This document shows, one piece after another, positions 16,091 through 24,233 of a stretch of 64,000 nt of DNA. Source of the DNA: Elusimicrobia bacterium GWC2_64_44 (GTDB taxonomy: Bacteria > Elusimicrobiota > Elusimicrobia > Elusimicrobiales > UBA9959); contig MGUG01000027.1 in assembly GCA_001799845.1 (NCBI GenBank), forward strand, positions 62,001 through 126,000, read 5' to 3'. Below the pieces are notes generated by a model that did no database searches, was not told where the DNA came from, and was given only the letters and a program-made list of their open reading frames with translations. Each line of letters begins with the position of its first letter. The stretch's first letter is position 1. A program made the position numbers and the translations under genes.

Positions 16091-18016
16091 ATGAAACCCA
16101 AACTTAACCTGTTGCTGTCGGCGCTGCTGGCGCTCAGCGCCGCCGCGCCCTTCGCCGCGGGGGCCAGGGAACTCACCGAGGCCGACGCTCAGATGGTGCT
16201 GGACTGCATCAACAACGTCGACCCCGCCAAGAACCTGCTGTCGCCCGCCAAGGCCGACGAGTGCAACGACCAGTTCACCGAGGGCGGCGGCGAGCTGATG
16301 GACAAGGCCTCCCGGGATTTCCCCACGCTGGCCGTGCAGGCCGTGGCGCGCAATAACGCGCTGGCCGACCTGCGCGATATCATAGTGAAATACGACAATA
16401 TGCCGATGGCCAGCGGCCTGACGCGCGTGCTGACGGAGCGCAAGGTGCTGTCTCAGATGAACCTGGGGCCCAAGGCGGAGTCAGTCACCCCGTGGGTGAA
16501 TAAACATCTCCAGGGCCGCGAGGCCGCCTTCAAGAAAGGCATACGCAGCTGGGACACCCTGGGGCAGATCCGGACCAACGCCCTGTCGGCGACCCTGAGC
16601 GAGGGCTCCTGGAACGAGGTGATCCCCGCCGACCGCGACAACACCAAGCCGGACCGCTACAAGACCCTTTATTTCTGGGCGAAGGATAAGACCGAGGAGC
16701 TGCTGGCCGCCTCGGCCGTGGCCGCCAGGGCCAAGGACGCGGCCGCTGAATACGGCCCGCTGGTGCAGATCCTGAAAGAGGACCTGGAGCCTTTCGGCGA
16801 CAGGGCGCGCATCGCCAAGCTCGACAAGTTCCTGGAGGGCATCGGCGTCGCGGCCAAGGCCCCGCCGGCCGGCCCCAGCGCCGCCGACAAGAAGGGCAAG
16901 GACGTGCTGGACGCCGCCAACCGCCTGAAGGGCGCCAACTCCGGCGGCAATGCCGACGCTTTCCTCGCCCGCACCTTCGATAATTCCAACGCTGCCGGCG
17001 GCGTAGCCGGCAAGATCGCCGTGGTTCCCGGCGGCAAGGGCGCCGCCTTCACGCCCGTGCCCATCACCGACGCGCAGGCGGCGCAGCTGGGGCCGCGGAT
17101 GGGCGCGGTCAAGAACGGGAAATTCACCGGCGCCCTCGCCGACGAAATGCGCGGCACCAAGGCCGGCGACGAGCTGGTGACCTTCTTCGAGGACAAGAAG
17201 CTGGCCAAGACCGGCGGCAACAAGCTGCAGCTCAAGTTCGAGAAGGGCGTGGACGGCACGGAGAACGCCCTGGGCTGGTACAGCAGCGACGACAAGGTCA
17301 CCCGCATCAACACCTCGCTGGTGGATAATTTCTGCGCGGAGCGCAAGATCACCCCCGAGGAGCTGCTTAAAGACAAGAAAGCCATGCGCGACCTGGCCGC
17401 CTACGTGGCGCCCACCTTCGTGCACGAGACCACGCACCAGCGCCAGGACGTCTGGAACACCCAGCGCGGCTTCAACTTCCTGCGCTGGACCGATCCCGCC
17501 ACCGGCAAGGTGGACAAGTTCTCGCCCTACCAGATGGAGATGGAGGCCGAAGCCTTCGCCATGAACGGTTCTTTTGTGGCCGAGAAGACCAAGAAACAAG
17601 GCCCCGCCTACCTGCAGAAGCTCGACCGCATAGACCGGGCCGACGCCGAGCGGTACCTGGAGGACGGCGTGGACGGCCTGCGCAAGCAGTACCACGGCGA
17701 AAGCTATACCGGCATAGACTCCATGCGCGGCGAAGCCGCCAGGCAGATCAACGCCGCCGCCTACACCGCGCAGCGCGTGAACGCGCTCGCCCAGAAGGCC
17801 CAGCAGAAAGACGCCGTCATGACGGCGGCTGAGCGCAAGGAGCTGCAGGAGGGGCGTGACGCCCTCAAGACGCGCTTTAGCTGGTACAGGGAAACATTGG
17901 CCAAATCCAAGACCGACGAATTGAAGCTGCTGGACTGGCGGGATGATATAGATCCGGAGGGCAAGGTCCTCACCACGCTCAAAACGTCCCTGATGCCCGA
18001 ACCGGGAGGCGAGTGA
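16091..18016 (+). CDS. Putative secreted zinc metallopeptidase, cassette protein P2
   Basis: 641 residues, a paralogue of the product at 13649-15508 along its whole length. Signal peptide, N-terminal Cys-containing repeat-like region (LDCINNVDPAKNLLSPAKADEC), a linker around 260-300, then the zinc site H445-E-T-T-H449 and Glu485 in PYQMEMEAEAF as third ligand. The C-terminal helical region ends ...FSWYRETLAK, close to FKWYTQIYRE in the paralogue. The stop overlaps the next ATG by one base, indicating coupling. Activity and target are unknown. Confidence 0.65.
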   Translation: MKPKLNLLLSALLALSAAAPFAAGARELTEADAQMVLDCINNVDPAKNLLSPAKADECNDQFTEGGGELMDKASRDFPTLAVQAVARNNALADLRDIIVKYDNMPMASGLTRVLTERKVLSQMNLGPKAESVTPWVNKHLQGREAAFKKGIRSWDTLGQIRTNALSATLSEGSWNEVIPADRDNTKPDRYKTLYFWAKDKTEELLAASAVAARAKDAAAEYGPLVQILKEDLEPFGDRARIAKLDKFLEGIGVAAKAPPAGPSAADKKGKDVLDAANRLKGANSGGNADAFLARTFDNSNAAGGVAGKIAVVPGGKGAAFTPVPITDAQAAQLGPRMGAVKNGKFTGALADEMRGTKAGDELVTFFEDKKLAKTGGNKLQLKFEKGVDGTENALGWYSSDDKVTRINTSLVDNFCAERKITPEELLKDKKAMRDLAAYVAPTFVHETTHQRQDVWNTQRGFNFLRWTDPATGKVDKFSPYQMEMEAEAFAMNGSFVAEKTKKQGPAYLQKLDRIDRADAERYLEDGVDGLRKQYHGESYTGIDSMRGEAARQINAAAYTAQRVNALAQKAQQKDAVMTAAERKELQEGRDALKTRFSWYRETLAKSKTDELKLLDWRDDIDPEGKVLTTLKTSLMPEPGGE

Positions 18017-18600
18017 TGAAGCGCAGGCATTTGTTGATTTATGCTATGTTCTGTCTTATGACGGCTTCTTCGGCCTGCGCGGGAAATACGCCCGCCCCCG
18101 GCGACCGCAAGGTCCACCGGGAAGGCAAATATTTCGAAGCGGTCCTGCCCGAGGGCTGGACCGTCATCCCCGCCGGCGGCTACGGCCTGAGCCCCGCGGA
18201 GAAGAAGGTTTACGGGGTGGAGCTGGCCGGCCCTGACGCCGGCGCCCGCATCTCGGCGCACTATTTCGCGCCTGGCAACCTGGTGGACAAGACCCCCGAG
18301 AAGTACATCCGGGTGCATTCCATCCCCGAGGGCGCGGCGCCCGCGGCCGTGCCGGCGCTGCCGAAGGCGCAGGACGGCAAGGCGGGCGGGCGCAAGGCGG
18401 CCCTCTTCGTGAACATAACGCATGAGCGCGGGGCCGACCGGACCATAGGCGGCGGGGCCGAGGTCTGGGAAGGGTTCGCCGTGATCCCGCTGAAGAAGGG
18501 CTATTACGCGCTGCGCTATTCCGCCCCCGCCGGCAAATACGCCGAGCACCTGCCGGTGTTCGAGGCCTTTATCGCCTCTTTCAAGCCGCTGCTGAAATAA
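18016..18600 (+). CDS. Small secreted cassette protein S2
   Basis: 194 residues from the ATG at 18016, 6 nt after GGAGG and overlapping the upstream stop by one base; the adjacent GTG at 18013 is less likely. It has a possible lipoprotein or Sec signal (ASSACAG). Same family as the 15518 and 18628 products but more divergent: a Gly/Ala/Lys-rich insertion (about residues 110-140) replaces the NLDGKVYG segment of the other two. Function unknown. Confidence 0.65.
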   Translation: MKRRHLLIYAMFCLMTASSACAGNTPAPGDRKVHREGKYFEAVLPEGWTVIPAGGYGLSPAEKKVYGVELAGPDAGARISAHYFAPGNLVDKTPEKYIRVHSIPEGAAPAAVPALPKAQDGKAGGRKAALFVNITHERGADRTIGGGAEVWEGFAVIPLKKGYYALRYSAPAGKYAEHLPVFEAFIASFKPLLK

Positions 18601-18627
18601 CCGGCCGAACGCCGGAGGTTTTCCCTG

Positions 18628-19194
18628 ATGCTGAAAAAACTATCCCTGCTCCTGCTGCTGGCGGCGCCCTGGCCCTGCGCCGCCGCCGGGCCGCAGGTCT
18701 ACGCCGTGCGGGACTGCTTCACGGTGAACGTGCCGGCGGGCTGGCGGCGCGAGGGCGAGCCTTACGGCCTGACCGACCAGGAGAAGAAGGTTTACGGCGC
18801 CGACTTTATAGCGCCGCGGGGCGGGGAGTTCCCGGTGCGCATCTCCGTCAGCTACTACGCGCCGGGCAACCTGCAGCACCCCACGCACGAGAAATACATC
18901 CGCCAGCATTCCACGCCGCCGCTGGGCGCCAACCTCGACGGCAAGGTCTACGGCAAGGTGGCCGACGGCCGCGCCGGTAATTATTACGCCAAGGTCTTCG
19001 AGCGCAAGACCTTCGAATATTTCCCGCCCCGGACCCTGAAGGCCAAAAAGGTCTTCATCTACGAAAAATTCTACGTGGTCCCGGTCAAGAAGGGCTTTTT
19101 CGTGCTCCGCTATTCCGCTCCCGCCGACGTCGCCAGGGCCAACCGCACCGCGTACGAGGCCGCCGTGGCCTCGTTCAGGCCGCTGCTGCGCTGA
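18628..19194 (+). CDS. Small secreted cassette protein S3
   Basis: 188 residues, signal peptide to about residue 22. Closest to the 15518 product: both keep NLDGKVYG-x-V and the AGNYYAKVFERKT block. Last gene of the five-gene cassette; a terminator follows. GGAGG precedes the ATG by 11 nt. Function unknown. Confidence 0.65.
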   Translation: MLKKLSLLLLLAAPWPCAAAGPQVYAVRDCFTVNVPAGWRREGEPYGLTDQEKKVYGADFIAPRGGEFPVRISVSYYAPGNLQHPTHEKYIRQHSTPPLGANLDGKVYGKVADGRAGNYYAKVFERKTFEYFPPRTLKAKKVFIYEKFYVVPVKKGFFVLRYSAPADVARANRTAYEAAVASFRPLLR

Positions 19195-19214
19195 GCCCGC
19201 CCCGGCCCCCCGAG

Positions 19215-19244
19215 GAACCCCGGCCCGCGCCGGGGTTCTTTATT
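19215..19244 (+). terminator. Rho-independent terminator
   Basis: A 10-bp stem GAACCCCGGC (19215-19224) with 19229-19238 and a T-rich tail closes the HExxH cassette. Confidence 0.8.
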
Positions 19245-19275
19245 TATATTGCGCGCGCGGGCGGTAATTTCTAGA

Positions 19276-20346
19276 ATGAAAAAGATGACTAACCTCCAGG
19301 ACATGAGAGCCGGCGACTGGGTGCGCTGGGGCTCTATAGATTGGGAAGTTACCGAACGCACCCTCTACCGCGAATCGGCGGACTACCAGGAAACGCAATG
19401 GGAACTGGAGGGCGGCGGCGACACCCGCTACCTGGTGATGTCCGTAGAGAACAAGGGCGGCACTTCCGAAACGGCCTGGGTCTGCACCCGGCAGACCGGC
19501 ATAGGCCGCATACAGCGCCCCGACGGCGGCGGCTGGAAAAATTTCCGCGAAAAAGACTCCATGCAGGCGGCCCCGCCCAAGGTCAAGTTCGACGGCGTGG
19601 ACTTCTCGCTCGAGGGCGAGACCGAGGGCAGCGCCGAGTCCGACGAGGGCGAGACCGTCAACAAGCTGACCTGGGACTATTACGACGCCACGCGCAAGCG
19701 CAACCTGGCCATAGAGGTCTGGCAGTGCTCCGACGCCGACTATTACGAGGCGTACGACGGGCAGGTGGTGCGCCCGGCCGACTTCGCGCGCATCCCGGCA
19801 AAAGCCCGCCGCGGGCTGCCCAAGGGCGAGGCCCTCGGGTCGCTAGTGATAGCTGGTTTTTCCTGCCTGTTCTTCCTGCCCATCGTGGGCGGCATGATGG
19901 GCGCCTTCGACACCGGGGCCGAGTACCTGGTAGCGCTTCTGCTGCCGGCCCTGCTGGCGTTCATGGCCTACCTCGCCGGGACGCACCGCGGCCTGCTCGC
20001 GGCCTGTATGACCGTCGGCATAGGCGCGGCGATAGCCATTCTCGAGACCCTGGGGCTGGGCCTTTCCTACTGGCAGTACGCGGGCTACGGCCTGGCGACA
20101 GGCGTGGCCGCCGCGGAACTGGGCTCACGCCTGATGGGCGGCGTGCGCCGCGCCGACAAGGCCTGGGCCGCCGGACTCGCCACGCTGCTGGCCCTGTTCA
20201 TCATCAGCTTCGCCCACTACATCCGGTTCGCGCCCCGCCCGCACAACCCCGGCGGGCTGCTGGCGGCCTGCGCGCTGCCGCTGCTGCCGGCCGTTCTCCT
20301 CTTCGCGGGCTATTTCTTCCTGGGAGGCTCCGATGAACCGGCATAA
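19276..20346 (+). CDS. DUF4178 domain membrane protein
   Basis: 356 residues from the ATG at 19276; an upstream TTG frame is not used because it would add an odd Arg-rich start. The N-terminal ~170 residues match the DUF4178 pattern (GDWVRWGSIDWEVTERTLYRE...WELE...RYLVMSVE, ...YDATRKRNLAIEVW). They are followed by about five membrane segments (about 195-350). DUF4178 proteins occur next to spermidine-synthase-like and DUF350 genes in a conserved but poorly understood cluster; the same partners follow here. The end overlaps the next gene by 14 nt. Confidence 0.75.
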   Translation: MKKMTNLQDMRAGDWVRWGSIDWEVTERTLYRESADYQETQWELEGGGDTRYLVMSVENKGGTSETAWVCTRQTGIGRIQRPDGGGWKNFREKDSMQAAPPKVKFDGVDFSLEGETEGSAESDEGETVNKLTWDYYDATRKRNLAIEVWQCSDADYYEAYDGQVVRPADFARIPAKARRGLPKGEALGSLVIAGFSCLFFLPIVGGMMGAFDTGAEYLVALLLPALLAFMAYLAGTHRGLLAACMTVGIGAAIAILETLGLGLSYWQYAGYGLATGVAAAELGSRLMGGVRRADKAWAAGLATLLALFIISFAHYIRFAPRPHNPGGLLAACALPLLPAVLLFAGYFFLGGSDEPA

Positions 20347-22387
20347 ACTGGAACTGCGCGAGGTGCCGGGCGGGCGCGCCTTCTACATAGACGGCAGCCT
20401 GCAGTTCGACAGCCGCGACGAGGGAATGTACCACGAGGCGCTGGCCCTGCCGGCTCTGGCGCTGGCCGCGGCCCGCTTCAGGCGGCCGCTCTCCGCGCTG
20501 GTGCTGGGCGGCGGCGACGGCCTGGCGCTCAAGCGCCTGCTGGCGGGCAGCCGCGTGAAGAGCGCGGACCTGGTGGACTACGACCCCGGCGTGCTGGAGC
20601 TGGGGCGCACCGAATTTTCCGCCTACAACGGCGGCTCGCTGGACAGCCCGCGCGCCAGGGTGTATACGCGCGACGCCCGGCGGCACCTGGCCTACAAGGG
20701 CCCCGCCTACGACCTCGCGCTGGCCGATTTCACTTTCCCCGAGGACCTGGCCGGCTGCTCGCTGTTCACGCGCTCGTTCTTTTCCGCCGTGCGCGCGCGG
20801 CTGGCCGCCGGCGGCGTCTTCGCGCTGAACGCGGTGTCGCCGGACCGCCATCCCGCCGCCTTCTGGTCCATCTACCGCACCTTGGCCGCCGCGCGGCTCT
20901 ACCCGCGCCCCCTGCGCGTGTCCATTCCCTCCTTCAGCGCCCACGGCTACGGCGACTGGGGGATGTTCCTGGCCTCCGCCAAACCCGTCCGCGACGAGGA
21001 ACTCTCGGCGCTGCGCTTCGGCCGCGGGAGCTCCTGGCTGAACTCCGGAACTTTCCGCGAGACGCTGCGCCTGCGCGCCGCCGGCCTGGAGCGCGGCCTG
21101 CCGCTCAGCGGCGTGATAAAGAAACCCGGCGACCTGCTCTGCCTTATCAACCTGCAGGAGCCGCCGCTGCAGCAGGGCGGAGCGCTGGCCGACTTCGGCG
21201 ATTCCGCCGCCGTCCGCCGGCTGCTCGCGGGCCTGCCCGGCTCCGGGGCGCAGGGCTGGCCGCAGCTCTCCCCGGAGTGGGAGTGGCGCCTGCTGGAAAC
21301 CCTGCGGCGGCTGGACTGGGAAAGCTTTTTTGCCGAGCTGGAGGGCTGCGCTCAGGACCTCCCCGCGCAGCTGAGCGCCGACCTGCGGCTCCTGCGCGAA
21401 AAGCTGCCCGAGCTGCTGAAGGGCGTAGTGCCCGACGGCGGCCGCGCCTGGCAGGTCTTCGCGGTGCTGATGACGCTGCTGGTCTTCGCCAACATGGCCT
21501 ACCCCGACAACGCCTACGCCAAGGGCTACTCCTCGCACGGTTCCAACTACGGCTCCGGCGGCGAACTGGAGATAACTTTCTTCACGCAGGACGCGCGCTC
21601 GCCCTTTCACCACCCGGCCTACCAGGCCGCCGACATCTTCCTGGTGGTGCCGCCGTCGGGCCAGCCCAGGCCGGCGGAGCTGCTGCGCTACCGCGCGCCC
21701 GACGCCCCGGCCGGGGTAAAAGAGGATCGCCTCTGGTTCGCCCTGGCCGACGACGCCTACGTTTCCCGCGAGGGCGAACTGTTCTACAGCCTGGGCCCTA
21801 CGAAATACCTGCTGCACGCCCGCCCCGACGGCTTCGCCCTGCTGGACAAGCAGCGGCCGGAGCCTTTGTTCGAGTTCTGGCCCGAGCCGGGCACGGTGCA
21901 GAACTCCCTGGGCGCGGTGGACCAGCACGTGCAGGCCGCCGACAAGGCGCTGGCCGCCTACGACAAGTGGCTGGCCTGGGCCGGCCCCGCGGCCCCCGTC
22001 TCCGGCGAGATCCGCGCCAACGCCCGCGAAGCCGAGAACATAGGCCGGATACGCGGCTCGCTGCTGAAGGCCGCCGAGCGCCTGCGCGCCGTCACCGGCG
22101 CGGCGCCCGCCATCCCCGCCCCGGCCGTGCAGCCCGGCTGGCAGCGCCTGGCCCCCGGTCTCTTCCTCGTGGACGAGGCCGAGATAACGCTGCTGCGCAA
22201 AGACGGGACCATACTCTCCTATCCTTTCCTCGGCGAGCGCCGCATGACCTACCCGCTGATGGAGACCACGCCCGAGCTGGACGCCTACGTGGCGGCCGTG
22301 CTGGCCTGGCGCAGCTCGCAGATGGGCCCGGTGGACCCGCGCAAGGCCGTGCTGGAAGTCCTGCTGGAGGCCAGGTCCAACCTATGA
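20333..22387 (+). CDS. Spermidine-synthase-like domain fused to a TM and extracytoplasmic region
   Basis: 684 residues. The N-terminal half (about 20-230) is a spermidine-synthase-type Rossmann domain with LVLGGGDGLALK (SAM-type motif I), DLVDYDPGVLEL and YDLALADFTFPED in the active-site Asp region. Around 380-400 there is one membrane span (WQVFAVLMTLLVFANMAY), followed by a Gly/Ser-rich stretch and a ~270-residue C-terminal domain without recognised family, probably outside the cytoplasm. It sits in the DUF4178/FemAB/DUF350 run with a 4-nt ATGA overlap to the next gene. Making or attaching a polyamine-like group is an inference. Confidence 0.7.
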   Translation: MNRHKLELREVPGGRAFYIDGSLQFDSRDEGMYHEALALPALALAAARFRRPLSALVLGGGDGLALKRLLAGSRVKSADLVDYDPGVLELGRTEFSAYNGGSLDSPRARVYTRDARRHLAYKGPAYDLALADFTFPEDLAGCSLFTRSFFSAVRARLAAGGVFALNAVSPDRHPAAFWSIYRTLAAARLYPRPLRVSIPSFSAHGYGDWGMFLASAKPVRDEELSALRFGRGSSWLNSGTFRETLRLRAAGLERGLPLSGVIKKPGDLLCLINLQEPPLQQGGALADFGDSAAVRRLLAGLPGSGAQGWPQLSPEWEWRLLETLRRLDWESFFAELEGCAQDLPAQLSADLRLLREKLPELLKGVVPDGGRAWQVFAVLMTLLVFANMAYPDNAYAKGYSSHGSNYGSGGELEITFFTQDARSPFHHPAYQAADIFLVVPPSGQPRPAELLRYRAPDAPAGVKEDRLWFALADDAYVSREGELFYSLGPTKYLLHARPDGFALLDKQRPEPLFEFWPEPGTVQNSLGAVDQHVQAADKALAAYDKWLAWAGPAAPVSGEIRANAREAENIGRIRGSLLKAAERLRAVTGAAPAIPAPAVQPGWQRLAPGLFLVDEAEITLLRKDGTILSYPFLGERRMTYPLMETTPELDAYVAAVLAWRSSQMGPVDPRKAVLEVLLEARSNL

Positions 22388-23394
22388 AGCTTCAAAACCT
22401 GGGCCGCGAGCACTCCGGCGACTGGAACGCTTTGGTCAGGGCTTCGGCCGCCTCCGGCTTCATGCAGAGCCGGGAGTGGAGCGATTTCAAGGCTGACGAG
22501 GGCGTTGCCGTGGAGCGCCTCGGCGTCTTCGAGCGGGATCGCCTGATCGCCGGCGCCATGGTCTACCGCGTGGAGACCTCGCTCGGCGTGTCGCCGCTGG
22601 CGCTGCCGCAGGGTCCCGTGCTGCCCTGGGAGGACCCCGCCAAAGCCGAGGCCTGCTTCGCCCTGCTGAAGGGTCGCCTCTCGGCCCTCGCCGAAAAAGC
22701 CAATTCCCCCATGGCGCGCTTCGAGCCTTTCCTCGGCGCGCTGCCGCCGTGGCTGGGCGCCCCGGCGCGGGCGCCGCTGGACCTGGTGCCCACGCCCACC
22801 CTGCTGGTGCCGATCGCCGGACCCGACGAGCGTCTGCTCGCCGGCATGACGCAGAAGGGCCGCTATAACGTGCGCCTCTCCGGGCGCAAAGGCGTGGAGG
22901 TGGTCTCCGCCTCCGACAATTCCCTGACCGGCGAGTTCCACGAACTTTTCAGCCTCACCTGCGCGCGCCACAGTTTCACCGGCGAGCCGGTGGGCTTCTT
23001 CACGCGGCTGATGGACGCGCTGGGCCCGTCGGGCATGGCGCGGGTCTACCTGGCCAGTTACAAGGGCATGCCGGCCGCCGCGCTGGTGGCGGTGTTCTTC
23101 GGCAACAAGGCCACCTACCTCTACGGCGGCACGTCGCCGTTCCTGAAGCACACCATGGCCAGCTACGCCATGCACTGGCAGGTCATGCGCGACGCGCGGG
23201 ACCTGGGCTGCGGGCTTTACGACATGTACGGCGTGGCCCCGGCGGACCAGCCCCACCACCCCTACGCCAGGTTCTCGGCTTTCAAGGCCCGCTTCGGCGG
23301 GTTCCTGGCGCGCAGCGCCGGGGCGCACGATCTTTATTTTTACCCGCAGCTCGCGCGGACGCTGGTCTCGCGGCTGGAAGGAGCGGTCAGATGA
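22384..23394 (+). CDS. FemAB-like aminoacyltransferase (GNAT fold)
   Basis: 336 residues. The start ATG at 22384 overlaps the upstream stop (ATGA); the frame is open further upstream only as a shadow. The pattern is that of FemAB/FemX or methicillin-resistance-type proteins: ASGFMQSREWSDFK near the N-terminus, a central KGRYNVRLSGRKGVEV, and a C-terminal GNKATYLYGGTS...MHWQVMRDARDLGCGLYDMYGV...FKARFGG. Such enzymes transfer amino acids from aminoacyl-tRNA to lipid II or other amines. Here the neighbours suggest a modification linked to the spermidine-synthase-like protein. The substrate cannot be read from sequence. Confidence 0.82.
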   Translation: MKLQNLGREHSGDWNALVRASAASGFMQSREWSDFKADEGVAVERLGVFERDRLIAGAMVYRVETSLGVSPLALPQGPVLPWEDPAKAEACFALLKGRLSALAEKANSPMARFEPFLGALPPWLGAPARAPLDLVPTPTLLVPIAGPDERLLAGMTQKGRYNVRLSGRKGVEVVSASDNSLTGEFHELFSLTCARHSFTGEPVGFFTRLMDALGPSGMARVYLASYKGMPAAALVAVFFGNKATYLYGGTSPFLKHTMASYAMHWQVMRDARDLGCGLYDMYGVAPADQPHHPYARFSAFKARFGGFLARSAGAHDLYFYPQLARTLVSRLEGAVR

Positions 23395-24230
23395 TGGAAA
23401 CTGCATACGATATACTCAAATCGCTGGGCTATGGCCTGCTGGCGCTGCTGCTGTGCTGGCTGGCGCGCCTGCTGTACACGGTGAACCCCGCCCGCGGCCG
23501 GCTGGACTGGAAGCTGCTGGAGGCCAGGAATCCCGCGGCCGCGCTCGACGCCGGCGGCTACTTCCTCGCCGTCATCCTGTCGCTGGGCGGGACCATCTCC
23601 TGGGCCGTGGAGTCGCCGCTCGAGGGCGCGTTCCAGACCGTGGCCTTCGGCCTCTACGCGCTGCTGCTGCTCAACGCCTCCATGTGGGCCGCCGACTGGA
23701 CCTATCTCAAGGACCTGAAGCTGGCGCAGCGCATCAAGGACGGCTCCATCGGCGCCGGCCTGCTGCGCGCCGCGCACGAGGCGGCGCTGGGCCTGGTCAT
23801 CCTGGGCGCGTCGTGGGGCGAAGCCGACGGCATGACGATCTCGGTGTTCTGGCTGCTGGGCCAGCTGCTGCTCGCCGCTGCGGTCAAGCTCTGGTTCAAA
23901 GCGGCCAAGGTGGACCTCGCCGCCGAGCTGGAGAAGCGCAATGAAGCCGCCGCCGTCAGCGCGGCCGGAGTGGCACTGGGGCTGGGCTTCATGGCCTGGT
24001 GCTCGCTCTCGGGGGAGTTCCTCGGCTGGGGGCGCAGCATCTTCGACGCCGTGCTCTATTTCGCCGCCGGCACGGCCGGCATAGCCGGCTTCCGCTGGGC
24101 CGCTGACCTGGCGCTGCTGCCGGGCGCCACTTTCCGGCAGGAGGTGCTGAAGGGTAACTCCGCGGTGGGCCTGCTGGACGCGGCGCTCACCGTCGGGGTG
24201 GCGGTTCTGCTGACCTGGTGCCTCATTTAA
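23391..24230 (+). CDS. Membrane protein with two DUF350 domains (YjfL-like)
   Basis: 279 residues, about eight hydrophobic segments arranged as two similar halves (about 1-130 and 135-279). Each half has a small-residue-rich pattern and a repeated feature: AALDAGGYFLAVILSLGG in the first, EKRNEAAAVSAAGVALGLGF in the second, and SIGAGLLRAAHEAALGLV / NSAVGLLDAALTVGVAVL. That is the internal duplication seen in YjfL-type proteins. ATGA overlap with the FemAB-like gene. DUF350 proteins recur with spermidine-synthase-like genes; function is not established. Confidence 0.8.
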   Translation: MMETAYDILKSLGYGLLALLLCWLARLLYTVNPARGRLDWKLLEARNPAAALDAGGYFLAVILSLGGTISWAVESPLEGAFQTVAFGLYALLLLNASMWAADWTYLKDLKLAQRIKDGSIGAGLLRAAHEAALGLVILGASWGEADGMTISVFWLLGQLLLAAAVKLWFKAAKVDLAAELEKRNEAAAVSAAGVALGLGFMAWCSLSGEFLGWGRSIFDAVLYFAAGTAGIAGFRWAADLALLPGATFRQEVLKGNSAVGLLDAALTVGVAVLLTWCLI

Positions 24231-24233
24231 GCC

